Assembly: GCA_018065965.1 (NCBI GenBank)
Contig: JAGHSH010000062.1
Coordinates: forward strand, 1 to 11,458
Reading direction: 5' to 3'
Length of the DNA stretch: 11,458 nucleotides
DNA from: Candidatus Apopatocola equi
Lineage (GTDB): Bacteria > Bacillota > Clostridia > Oscillospirales > Oscillospiraceae
This document shows, one piece after another, positions 1 through 5,966 of this stretch. The first letter of the stretch is position 1, and every line of letters starts with the position of its first letter. Made by a program: the position numbers and the translations under genes. The notes below the pieces were generated by a model. The model saw nothing but the letters and a program-made list of their open reading frames with translations, made no database searches and had not been told where the DNA came from.

Positions 1-56
1 ATATATTATAGGGTGCAAATATGCGGGGTCGCCCCCGATGAAAGGATACAGGAGAA
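1..56 (+). promoter_or_regulatory. Partial upstream region of aspS: possible -10 element, small hairpin, ribosome binding site
   Basis: The window opens in an A+T-rich stretch with TATTAT at 4-9, which could be a -10 box; any -35 box lies outside the window, so this is weak. A short G+C hairpin follows (CGGGG 24-28 with CCCCG 33-37). The likely ribosome binding site is AAAGGA at 41-46, 10 bases before the ATG. The GGAG at 51-54 is only 2 bases from the ATG, too close to act as a normal Shine-Dalgarno. Confidence 0.3.
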
Positions 57-1844
57 ATGACACAGAATCGTACCCATACCTGCGGAGAGCTTCGGCTCGC
101 TGACGCAGGCAAGCAGGTTCGCATTGCCGGCTGGATGGAGAACGTCCGCGAGGTCGGCAATAACTTTGCCTTTGTGGTGGTTCGGGACTTTTACGGCACC
201 ACGCAGGTGGTCGTAGAGAACGAGGAAATGATGAAGGTCTTCCGCGGCATCACCAAGGAAAGCACCATCGCCGTGGAGGGCACCGTCCGCGAGCGCGCCA
301 GCAAGAACCCCAAGCAGGCCACCGGCGAAGTGGAGATCGTCCCCGCCAAGGTGGAGGTGCTGGGCCGCTGCCGCCACAATGAGCTGCCCTTCGAGATCAA
401 CCGCAGCCGCGAGGCCGACGAGACCCAGCGTCTGAAGTACCGCTATCTGGATCTCCGCAACCCTGCCGTCAAGCAGAATATCATCCTCCGCTGCAATGTG
501 GTCGCCGCTCTCCGGCAGGCCATGATGGCCCACGGCTTTATGGAGATTACCACCCCCATCCTCACCGCCTCCTCTCCCGAGGGCGCCCGCGACTATCTGG
601 TGCCTGCCCGCAAGCACCCCGGCAAGTTCTATGCGCTGCCGCAGGCTCCCCAGCAGTTCAAGCAGCTGCTCATGACCTCCGGCTTCGACCGCTATTTCCA
701 GATCGCCCCCTGCTTCCGCGATGAGGACGCCCGCGGCGACCGCAGCCCCGGCGAGTTCTATCAGCTGGATATGGAAATGGCCTTTGCCTCTCAGGAGGAT
801 GTTTTCGCCGTCATCGAGGATGTGCTGCCGCCCATCTTCGCCAAGTACGGCACCTATGATATTGCCAGCGCCGCACCCTTCCGCCGCATCGCCTACAACG
901 ATTCCATGGAGCGTTACGGCTGCGACAAGCCCGATCTGCGCATAGACCTCTTTGTGCAGGACATGACCGAGCTGGCGCACGGTACCGAGTTTGACCAGTT
1001 CCTTGCCGCCAGGTGCGTCAAGGCCATCGTGGTGGACAAGTGCGAGCTGACCCGCAAGCAGATCGACAAGCTCTGCGCCGACATCGAGGTGCAGAGCGGC
1101 AAGAAGCCCTACTGGGTGCGCATGGACGACAAGGGCGCTCTGGTGGGCGGCGTTGCCAAGTTCCTGACCGGGAAGGAAGCTGCCCTGCGCGAGCAGCTGG
1201 GCGTGAAGGAGAACACGCTGGTCCTCATCGCCGCCGGTGAGCGGGGCGAGGCCATCAAGTGCGCGGGCGTGTGCGTAAAGACCGCCGGTGCGCAGGTACC
1301 CGGCCACATGGACGCCGAGCGTTACGAGTTCTGCTGGATCGTGGACTTCCCCATGTTCGAGATCGGCGAGGAGTCCGGCGAGCTGGAGTTCTGCCACAAT
1401 CCCTTCTCCATGCCCAACGGCGGTCTGGAGATCCTGGAAAAGGCCGAGCGCGGCGAGGTCGATCCGCTGGATATCTATGCCTATCAGTACGATCTGGTCT
1501 GCAACGGTGTGGAGCTTTCCTCCGGCGCCGTGCGGAATCACGATCCCGAGATCATGGTCAAGGCCTTTGAGATGGTGCGTCTGGGCGAGGAGGACGTGAA
1601 GGCCAAGTTCCCCGCCATGTACAATGCCTTCTGCTACGGTGCGCCTCCCCACGCGGGCATCGCGCCGGGCGTGGACCGCATGGTCATGCTGCTGGCCGGC
1701 GAGCCCTCCATCCGCGAGATCATTCCCTTCCCCATGAACAAGAACGCGCAGGACATCATGATGGGCGCTCCCTCCGTTGTGGAGCAGAAGCAGCTGGATG
1801 AGCTGCACATCGCCATCAATATCGAGGAGGAAGACCATGACTAA
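57..1844 (+). CDS. aspS: Aspartyl-tRNA synthetase (class II, bacterial type with GAD insertion)
   Basis: This cytoplasmic enzyme charges tRNA-Asp with aspartate using ATP. The 595 residues match the usual bacterial length. An OB-fold anticodon-binding domain covers about residues 1-105. The class II catalytic core follows, with motif 2 FRDED at 220-224, HNPF at 447-450 and motif 3 GIAPGVDR at 534-541. A GAD-type insertion lies at about 285-420. An in-frame TGA at 39-41 rules out a longer start. Several motifs (RSPGEFYQLD at 229-238, HNPFSMP, GIAPG) look like alphaproteobacterial AspRS as I remember it, rather than the Bacillus/E. coli form with FRDEDLRADRQPEF and GLAFG. In the OB-fold, the position that is Leu in discriminating and His in many non-discriminating enzymes appears to be Val33. 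The stop overlaps the next gene by 8 bp. Identity is secure; tRNA-Asn discrimination is not known. Confidence 0.98.
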   Translation: MTQNRTHTCGELRLADAGKQVRIAGWMENVREVGNNFAFVVVRDFYGTTQVVVENEEMMKVFRGITKESTIAVEGTVRERASKNPKQATGEVEIVPAKVEVLGRCRHNELPFEINRSREADETQRLKYRYLDLRNPAVKQNIILRCNVVAALRQAMMAHGFMEITTPILTASSPEGARDYLVPARKHPGKFYALPQAPQQFKQLLMTSGFDRYFQIAPCFRDEDARGDRSPGEFYQLDMEMAFASQEDVFAVIEDVLPPIFAKYGTYDIASAAPFRRIAYNDSMERYGCDKPDLRIDLFVQDMTELAHGTEFDQFLAARCVKAIVVDKCELTRKQIDKLCADIEVQSGKKPYWVRMDDKGALVGGVAKFLTGKEAALREQLGVKENTLVLIAAGERGEAIKCAGVCVKTAGAQVPGHMDAERYEFCWIVDFPMFEIGEESGELEFCHNPFSMPNGGLEILEKAERGEVDPLDIYAYQYDLVCNGVELSSGAVRNHDPEIMVKAFEMVRLGEEDVKAKFPAMYNAFCYGAPPHAGIAPGVDRMVMLLAGEPSIREIIPFPMNKNAQDIMMGAPSVVEQKQLDELHIAINIEEEDHD

Positions 1845-2682
1845 GGAAGAACGCAAGAGCCTGCAGGCCGCCGCCGCCCGCATCCGTATGCGGGTCATCG
1901 AGGGCACCCATGCCGCCAAGAGCGGCCATCCGGGCGGCTCCCTCTCCTGCAGCGATTTTCTGGCTTATCTCTATCTGCGTGAGATGAACGTGAACCCCGC
2001 CGAGCCCCGCTGGGCCGACCGGGATCGCTTCGTGCTCTCCAAGGGCCACTGCGCCCCTGCCCTCTACGGCGCACTGGTCGAGCGGGGCTTCTTCCCCGAG
2101 GAGGAGATCCTGACGCTGCGCCGCATCGGCTCCCGCCTGCAGGGTCATCCCAACATGAACCTGACCCCCGGCGTGGATATGTCCACCGGCTCTCTGGGTC
2201 AGGGTGTTTCGACGGCCTGCGGCATGGCGCTGGGCGCCAGGAAGCTGGGCAAGAGCCTGCGGGTCTATACCCTGCTGGGTGACGGCGAGATCGAGGAGGG
2301 TCAGGTCTGGGAGGCCGCCATGATGGCCGCCCATTACGGACTGGACAACCTCTGCATGGTCGTGGACAACAACAATCTGCAGATCGACGGCGCGATCTCC
2401 GACGTCATGAGCCCCTATCCCATCACCGAGAAATTCGCCGCCTTCGGCTTCTTCGTGCAGGAAATCGACGGCCACGATTTCGATCAGATCGAGGCTGCCC
2501 TCACCGCCGCCCGGGCGGAAAAAGGCCGCCCCTCCGTTATCGTCCTCAAGACCGTCAAGGGCAAGGGCGTGAGCTTTATGGAGAATCAGGTGGGCTGGCA
2601 CGGCACCGCGCCCAACGACGAACAGTATGAGCAGGCCATGAGCGAGCTGCGCGCCGCTCTGGCGGAAGTGGAGGCGGAATAA
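1837..2682 (+). CDS. Transketolase, N-terminal (ThDP-pyrophosphate-binding) subunit
   Basis: This is the first half of a split transketolase, which moves two-carbon ketol units between sugar phosphates in the non-oxidative pentose phosphate pathway, using thiamine diphosphate and a divalent metal. The 281 residues show SGHPGG at 29-34, SKGH ending at His71, the ThDP motif from GDG 148-150 to NNN 178-180, and His255 in a WHG motif. The start ATG at 1837 has GGAGG at 1826-1830, 6 bases upstream, inside aspS. An upstream ATG at 1777 in the same frame only adds 20 residues of aspS shadow. The gene overlaps aspS by 8 bp and the C-terminal subunit gene by 1 bp, so coupled translation and assembly are likely. 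Split transketolases are common in Clostridia; a related specialised ketose-phosphate transketolase (such as the apulose-4-phosphate enzyme) cannot be excluded by sequence alone. Confidence 0.95.
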   Translation: MTKEERKSLQAAAARIRMRVIEGTHAAKSGHPGGSLSCSDFLAYLYLREMNVNPAEPRWADRDRFVLSKGHCAPALYGALVERGFFPEEEILTLRRIGSRLQGHPNMNLTPGVDMSTGSLGQGVSTACGMALGARKLGKSLRVYTLLGDGEIEEGQVWEAAMMAAHYGLDNLCMVVDNNNLQIDGAISDVMSPYPITEKFAAFGFFVQEIDGHDFDQIEAALTAARAEKGRPSVIVLKTVKGKGVSFMENQVGWHGTAPNDEQYEQAMSELRAALAEVEAE

Positions 2683-3617
2683 TGGCTGAGAAGAAAAAGA
2701 TCGCGACCCGCGAGAGCTGCGGCAATGCCCTTGCCGCCCTGGGCGCGGAGCATGAGGACATCGTGGTTCTGGACGCCGACCTTGCCGGCGCCACCAAGAG
2801 CGGCATCTTCAAGAAGGCCTTCCCCGAGCGCCACTTCAACATCGGCATTGCCGAGGCCGACATGATCGGCGTGGCGGCTGGTCTGAGCACCATGGGCTAT
2901 GTGCCCTTTGCCCAGAGCTTTGCCATGTTCGCCGCAGGCCGCGCCTTTGAGCAGCTGCGCAACACCGTGGGCTATCCCCACCTGAACGTGAAGGTCTGCG
3001 CCACCCACGGCGGCATCTCCGTGGGCGAGGACGGCGCTTCTCACCAGTGCTGCGAGGACTTCGCGCTCATGCGCGCCATCCCCGGCATGGTGGTCATGTG
3101 CCCCTGCGACGATGCGGAGGCCAGGGCTGCCGTGAAGGCTGCCTACGAGCATGAGGGCCCCGTGTATATGCGCCTTGGCCGCCTGGCCGTGGAGCAGCTC
3201 TATGAGGACTGCGCCGATTTCGAGATCGGCAAGGGCAAGGTGCTGCAGGAGGGCAAGGACGTGGCCATCATCGCCACCGGCCTGATGGTGCAGGAGGCCG
3301 TCAGGGCCGCCGAGCTGCTGAAGGCCGAGGGCATCAGCGCCCGCGTGATCGATATGTGCACCATCAAGCCCCTGGACGAGGAGCTGGTCATCGCCGCTGC
3401 CAAGGAGATCGGCAAGATCGTTACCTGCGAGGAGCACAGCGTCATCGGCGGTCTGGGCGAGGCTGTGTGCAGCGTTGTCGCCGAAAAGTGCCCCGCCAAG
3501 GTGGCGCGTCTGGGCGTGAACGATGAGTTCGGTCACTCCGGCCCCGGCGCGAAGCTGCTGGAGGAGTTCGGTCTTAGCGCCGAGGGCATCGTGAAGAAGG
3601 TCAAAGAAATTCTGTAA
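2682..3617 (+). CDS. Transketolase, C-terminal (pyrimidine-binding) subunit
   Basis: This is the second half of the split transketolase and supplies the pyrimidine-binding and C-terminal domains. The 311 residues show NIGIAEADM at 53-61; Glu58 there is the expected glutamate that activates the ThDP aminopyrimidine. THGGISVGEDGASHQ at 108-122 carries substrate-phosphate-contacting histidines of the family. The C-terminal transketolase domain runs from about residue 185 to the end (CTIKPLDEE at 226-234, EEHSVIGGLGE at 250-260). The start is fixed by a TAATG junction with the N-terminal subunit and by GGAGG at 2670-2674, 7 bases upstream. The two products should form a heteromeric enzyme. A hairpin terminator follows the stop. 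DXS-like and pyruvate dehydrogenase E1 beta proteins are related, but length and motifs favour split transketolase. Confidence 0.95.
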   Translation: MAEKKKIATRESCGNALAALGAEHEDIVVLDADLAGATKSGIFKKAFPERHFNIGIAEADMIGVAAGLSTMGYVPFAQSFAMFAAGRAFEQLRNTVGYPHLNVKVCATHGGISVGEDGASHQCCEDFALMRAIPGMVVMCPCDDAEARAAVKAAYEHEGPVYMRLGRLAVEQLYEDCADFEIGKGKVLQEGKDVAIIATGLMVQEAVRAAELLKAEGISARVIDMCTIKPLDEELVIAAAKEIGKIVTCEEHSVIGGLGEAVCSVVAEKCPAKVARLGVNDEFGHSGPGAKLLEEFGLSAEGIVKKVKEIL

Positions 3618-3625
3618 TATCCGCC

Positions 3626-3674
3626 ATCGCGGCGCTTCCCACGGTACAGTCCGGGGGAGCGCCGCGATTTCTTC
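3626..3674 (+). terminator. Hairpin terminator of the aspS-transketolase operon
   Basis: An 11-bp perfect stem (ATCGCGGCGCT at 3626-3636 with its complement at 3658-3668) extends by four more pairs including one G-U. It is followed by a short, imperfect T run at 3669-3673. It begins 8 bases after the transketolase stop codon. The hairpin is strong but the T tract is poor, so termination may be partial. Confidence 0.75.
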
Positions 3675-3694
3675 GGAAAAAATGCAGTTTTCTC

Positions 3695-3722
3695 TTGACA
3701 AATCAGCGTTTTCTGCTATAAT
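3695..3722 (+). promoter_or_regulatory. Consensus vegetative promoter of the rplJ operon with extended -10
   Basis: TTGACA (3695-3700) and TATAAT (3717-3722) are both perfect sigma-70/sigma-A hexamers, separated by 16 bases. TG at 3714-3715 gives an extended -10 (TGCTATAAT). A transcript would begin near 3729, just before the L10 leader. This is the strongest promoter in the window, as expected for a ribosomal protein operon. Confidence 0.9.
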
Positions 3723-3728
3723 ACCTGT

Positions 3729-3867
3729 GCGCTCCAAAGACAGCGGGTGGATGTACTGTCCGTAAATCCCGCCGAGGAAGGCACGAAGAAACCGATTTGT
3801 GTCTCTCTGTCTTCTTGGACAGGGAGTTTTTCTTTTGGGCGCAAAAAACACCCGGAGGTGAAATCAT
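3729..3867 (+). promoter_or_regulatory. Ribosomal protein L10 leader (autoregulatory 5' UTR of rplJL)
   Basis: This 139-base leader matches the Firmicutes L10 leader family. It starts with CCAAAGACAG (3734-3743), then a GCGGG/CCCGC stem (3743-3747 with 3768-3772) enclosing an internal region and followed by CGAGG, the conserved L10 binding site. CCAAAGACAG can also pair with CTGTCTT and TGG at 3807-3818, which overlaps the 5' arm of the attenuator hairpin, so the two structures are mutually exclusive. In Bacillus subtilis the L10(L12)4 complex is known to regulate rplJL by transcription termination; the layout here fits that. The ribosome binding site GGAGGTG is at 3854-3860. The pairing is read by eye, not computed. 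Confidence 0.85.
3803..3836 (+). terminator. Attenuator terminator inside the L10 leader
   Basis: CTCTCTGTC (3803-3811) pairs with GACAGGGAG (3818-3826) as a 9-bp stem with one U-G pair and a 6-base loop. It is followed by TTTTTCTTTT at 3827-3836. It sits 31 bases before the rplJ start codon, with no gene between it and the promoter, so it can only act as a conditional terminator. Free L10(L12)4 binding upstream would be expected to favour it. Confidence 0.85.
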
Positions 3868-4392
3868 TTGCCTAACGCAAAGGTACTCAGCGAAAAGCAG
3901 GCCATCGTGGCAGCTCTTGCCGAGCGCGTGAAGAAGGCTCAGGGCGGTGTCATCGTGAATTACGAGGGCATCAACGTGGCTGACGACACGGCTCTCCGTC
4001 GCGAACTGTCCAAGGAAGGCATTGAGTACACCGTTGTGAAGAACACTCTCCTGCGCTTTGCTCTGGACGAGTGCAAGCTCGACGGCATGGACTCCGTGCT
4101 CCACGGCACCACCGCCATGGCCACCACCGAGGGCGACCCCATCGCCCCCATCCGCATCCTCACCGAAGCAGCCAAGAAGTTCAACAAGAACTTCGCCGTG
4201 AAGTCCGCGTTCATGTACGGCGGCGTCCTCTCTGAGAACGAGATCGCCGATCTGGCCACGCTGACTTCCGTCAGCGACCTGTATTCCAAGCTGGCCGGCT
4301 CTCTGAACGCTATTCTCAGCGGTCTGGCCGTCGCTCTGGGCGAGGTCGTCGAACAGAAGGGCGGCTCTGTCGAAGCCCCCGCCGCGGAATAA
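3868..4392 (+). CDS. rplJ: Large subunit ribosomal protein L10 (uL10)
   Basis: L10 forms the base of the ribosomal stalk. Its N-terminal domain binds 23S rRNA and its C-terminal helix anchors L7/L12 dimers, which recruit translation factors. The 174 residues match the family length. The N-terminal part shows NYEGINVADDTALRREL at 31-47 and VVKNTLLRFAL at 56-66, corresponding to the conserved Y-R-G-L and V-K-N-T segments. The C-terminal hydrophobic helix with LNAILSGLAVAL at 146-157 is the L12-binding region, followed by a flexible Ala/Pro/Glu tail. Translation starts at TTG 3868, 7 bases after GGAGGTG; the next ATG would remove conserved sequence. It should be autoregulated through the leader. 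rplL follows after 37 bases. Confidence 0.97.
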   Translation: MPNAKVLSEKQAIVAALAERVKKAQGGVIVNYEGINVADDTALRRELSKEGIEYTVVKNTLLRFALDECKLDGMDSVLHGTTAMATTEGDPIAPIRILTEAAKKFNKNFAVKSAFMYGGVLSENEIADLATLTSVSDLYSKLAGSLNAILSGLAVALGEVVEQKGGSVEAPAAE

Positions 4393-4397
4393 TCCGC
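4384..4397 (+). other. Small hairpin spanning the rplJ stop codon
   Basis: GCGGA (4384-4388) and TCCGC (4393-4397) form a 5-bp stem around a 4-base loop ATAA that contains part of the stop codon. A T-rich run at about 4409-4415 follows 11 bases later, too far for a normal terminator. It could affect mRNA processing or stability between rplJ and rplL, whose products are needed in unequal amounts. It may also be incidental. Confidence 0.3.
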
Positions 4398-4429
4398 ACC
4401 ACTATCTATTTTTTTGGAGGAATTATCTA

Positions 4430-4801
4430 ATGGCTAGCGAAAAGATCAATGCTATGATCGAAGAGATCAAGGGTCTCACCGTTCTGGAGCTCAAGGAGCT
4501 CGTTGACGCCATCTGCGAGACCTTCGGCGTTTCCGCCGTTGCCGCCGCTGCTGCTCCCGCCGCCGGCGACGCCCCCGCTGCTGCTGCTCAGACCGAGTTC
4601 GACGTCATCATGACCGACTTCGGCGCTGAGAAGATCAAGGTCATCAAGGAAGTCCGCGGCATCCTGGGTCTGGGTCTCGCCGAGGCCAAGGCCGTTGTCG
4701 AGGGCGTGCCTGCCAAGCTGAAGGAAGCCGTCTCCAAGGAAGAGGGCGAAGAGATCAAGGCCAAGCTCGAGGCTGTCGGCGCCAAGGTCGAGCTCAAGTA
4801 A
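4430..4801 (+). CDS. rplL: Large subunit ribosomal protein L7/L12 (bL12)
   Basis: L7/L12 is the multi-copy stalk protein that contacts EF-Tu, EF-G, IF2 and RF3. The 123 residues show the full layout: an N-terminal dimerisation and L10-binding domain (about 1-35), an Ala/Pro/Gly hinge (about 38-54) and a C-terminal factor-binding domain (about 57-123) ending in GAKVELK. The factor-binding helix reads LGLGLAEAK at 79-87, where the usual form is TGLGLKEAK, so a commonly basic position is Ala84. The start ATG has GGAGGA at 4416-4421 with an 8-base spacer, stronger than that of rplJ and fitting its higher stoichiometry. rpoBC, the usual downstream neighbour in many bacteria, does not follow; rpsF does. 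Confidence 0.98.
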   Translation: MASEKINAMIEEIKGLTVLELKELVDAICETFGVSAVAAAAAPAAGDAPAAAAQTEFDVIMTDFGAEKIKVIKEVRGILGLGLAEAKAVVEGVPAKLKEAVSKEEGEEIKAKLEAVGAKVELK

Positions 4802-4817
4802 GTTACCCTATTTCCAC

Positions 4818-4847
4818 CTTGCTCCCCGTCTAAGCAGGGGGCCAAAG
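4818..4847 (+). promoter_or_regulatory. Intercistronic hairpin before rpsF, candidate S6:S18 binding site
   Basis: In the 68-base gap between rplL and rpsF, GC plus CCCC (4821-4822 and 4824-4827, with T4823 bulged) can pair with GGGGGC at 4837-4842. A short outer stem is CTT 4818-4820 with AAG 4845-4847, and C4843-A4844 is left as an internal bulge. No T run follows, so it is not an intrinsic terminator. The S6:S18 complex is known to bind a CCG-containing hairpin upstream of rpsF in many bacteria, and a CCG is present at 4826-4828. The match to that motif is loose and was drawn by eye. Confidence 0.35.
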
Positions 4848-4869
4848 TCCAAAAGGAGGACCAATACCT

Positions 4870-5166
4870 ATGGCTAAGACCAGCGAAAAGTACGAAGTCC
4901 TGTATATCATCAACCCCAACCTGGGCGAAGAGGATACGCAGGCCGTCGTTGAAAAGTTCAAGACCCTCATCGAGCAGAACGGCACCATCGATGCGGTTGA
5001 GGAGTGGGGCAAGCGCAAGCTCGCTTACGAGATCAACTACATCGGCGAAGGCTATTACGTGCTGGTGAAGTTCACCTCCGGCCCCGAGTTCCCCGCCGAG
5101 CTGGAGCGTATCCTTCGCAACACTGAAACCGTCATGCGTTCCCTCGTGACCCTGCGCTACGAATAA
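4870..5166 (+). CDS. rpsF: Small subunit ribosomal protein S6 (bS6)
   Basis: S6 binds the 30S platform together with S18. The 98 residues are typical of the family. The N-terminal strand YEVLYIINPNL (8-18) is the conserved S6 opening, WGKRKLAYEINYIGEGYYVLVKF covers the central strands in two pieces (about 46-57 and 58-68), and the protein ends with ERILRNTETVMRSLVTLRYE in the expected place. The start ATG follows GGAGGA (4855-4860) by 9 bases. It heads the widespread rpsF-ssb-rpsR cluster, 15 bases before ssb. No promoter is apparent in the gap after rplL, so transcription probably comes from the rplJ promoter. Confidence 0.97.
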   Translation: MAKTSEKYEVLYIINPNLGEEDTQAVVEKFKTLIEQNGTIDAVEEWGKRKLAYEINYIGEGYYVLVKFTSGPEFPAELERILRNTETVMRSLVTLRYE

Positions 5167-5181
5167 GGCGGAGGGAATCCT

Positions 5182-5658
5182 ATGCTGAATCACATCGTCA
5201 TTATGGGAAGGCTGACCCGTGACCCCGAGCTGCGCAGCACGACCAGCGGGATCAATGTGGCTTCTTTTTCCGTAGCTGTGGATCGGGATTACGGCAACCG
5301 TGATTCCGGTGAGAAGCAGACCGACTTCATCAATTGTGTCGCCTGGCGTTCCACTGCCGACTTCGTGAACAAATACTTCACCAAGGGCAGCATGATCGTC
5401 GTCAGCGGCCGCCTCCAGATCCGGGATTACACCGACCGGGACGGCAACAAGCGCACAGCAGCCGAGGTCGTGGCAGACAATGTCTATTTCGGCGAGAGCA
5501 AGCGGCGCGACGACAGCGGCGATTACGGCAGCCGCGGCGGCGATTACAACCGCAGCGAGACCTACCGCGCCCCGTCCCGCGACAGCTTCGAGAACGCAAG
5601 GAAGCAGGCCTCGTCCTTCCAGGAGATCGACGATGCCGACGGCGAACTGCCGTTCTGA
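5182..5658 (+). CDS. ssb: Single-stranded DNA-binding protein
   Basis: SSB coats single-stranded DNA during replication, recombination and repair and recruits partner proteins through its acidic C-terminal tip. The 158 residues contain an OB-fold of about 105 residues starting MLNHIVIMGRLTRDPELR, with the conserved FINCVAW at 49-55. A Gly/Arg/Asp/Tyr-rich disordered linker follows (about 107-140), and the tip is DADGELPF, close to the canonical acidic D-I-P-F ending. GGAGGG at 5170-5175 lies 6 bases before the ATG. Its position between the S6 and S18 genes is the classic arrangement and marks it as the main replicative SSB rather than a plasmid or phage copy. Confidence 0.97.
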   Translation: MLNHIVIMGRLTRDPELRSTTSGINVASFSVAVDRDYGNRDSGEKQTDFINCVAWRSTADFVNKYFTKGSMIVVSGRLQIRDYTDRDGNKRTAAEVVADNVYFGESKRRDDSGDYGSRGGDYNRSETYRAPSRDSFENARKQASSFQEIDDADGELPF

Positions 5659-5682
5659 ACACATTGAAAGGAGTTTTGAACC

Positions 5683-5919
5683 ATGGCTTTTGATAAGTCC
5701 CAGAAGCCCCATAAGCGCAAGAAGGTTTGCCAGTTCTGCGTGGATAAGTCCGAGTTCGTTGACTACAAGGACACCGTGAAGCTGAAGAAGTTTCTGAGCG
5801 AGCGCAGCAAGATCCTGCCCCGCCGCACCACCGGCACCTGCGCCTATCATCAGCGTCTGCTCACCGAGGCTGTGAAGCGTGCCCGTCAGGTCGCCCTCAT
5901 TCCCTACGTGTCCGACTGA
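5683..5919 (+). CDS. rpsR: Small subunit ribosomal protein S18 (bS18), zinc-motif (C+) form
   Basis: S18 binds the 30S platform as a partner of S6. The 78 residues include the conserved DYKDTVKLKKFLSERSKI segment (27-44), PRRTTGT (46-52) and RARQVALIPYV near the end. Cys16-x2-Cys19 and Cys53-x2-His56 form a complete set of candidate zinc ligands. This is the C+ form; the B. subtilis S18, as I recall it, lacks this full set. AAAGGAG at 5667-5673 is 9 bases before the ATG. The gene ends the operon and a strong terminator follows. Confidence 0.97.
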   Translation: MAFDKSQKPHKRKKVCQFCVDKSEFVDYKDTVKLKKFLSERSKILPRRTTGTCAYHQRLLTEAVKRARQVALIPYVSD

Positions 5920-5931
5920 TAACTTATATGC

Positions 5932-5964
5932 AAAAAAACACCCGACTCCGGTCGGGTGTTTTTT
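5932..5964 (+). terminator. Strong intrinsic terminator after rpsR, probably bidirectional
   Basis: ACACCCGAC (5938-5946) pairs perfectly with GTCGGGTGT (5951-5959) around a TCCG tetraloop and is followed by a T run at 5959-5964. The A run at 5932-5938 would serve as the T run for transcripts coming from the minus strand, so the same hairpin can also stop the convergent operon. Confidence 0.95.
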
Positions 5965-5966
5965 AT

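Noticed and set aside
6..1919. 637-codon open frame on the minus strand antisense to aspS
   Set aside because: It mirrors a clear aspS and reflects GC-rich third codon positions; no family resemblance and no ribosome binding site.
2586..3851. 421-codon minus-strand open frame across the transketolase genes and the L10 leader
   Set aside because: Shadow of a real gene on the + strand, and it would run through a terminator, a consensus promoter and the attenuator.
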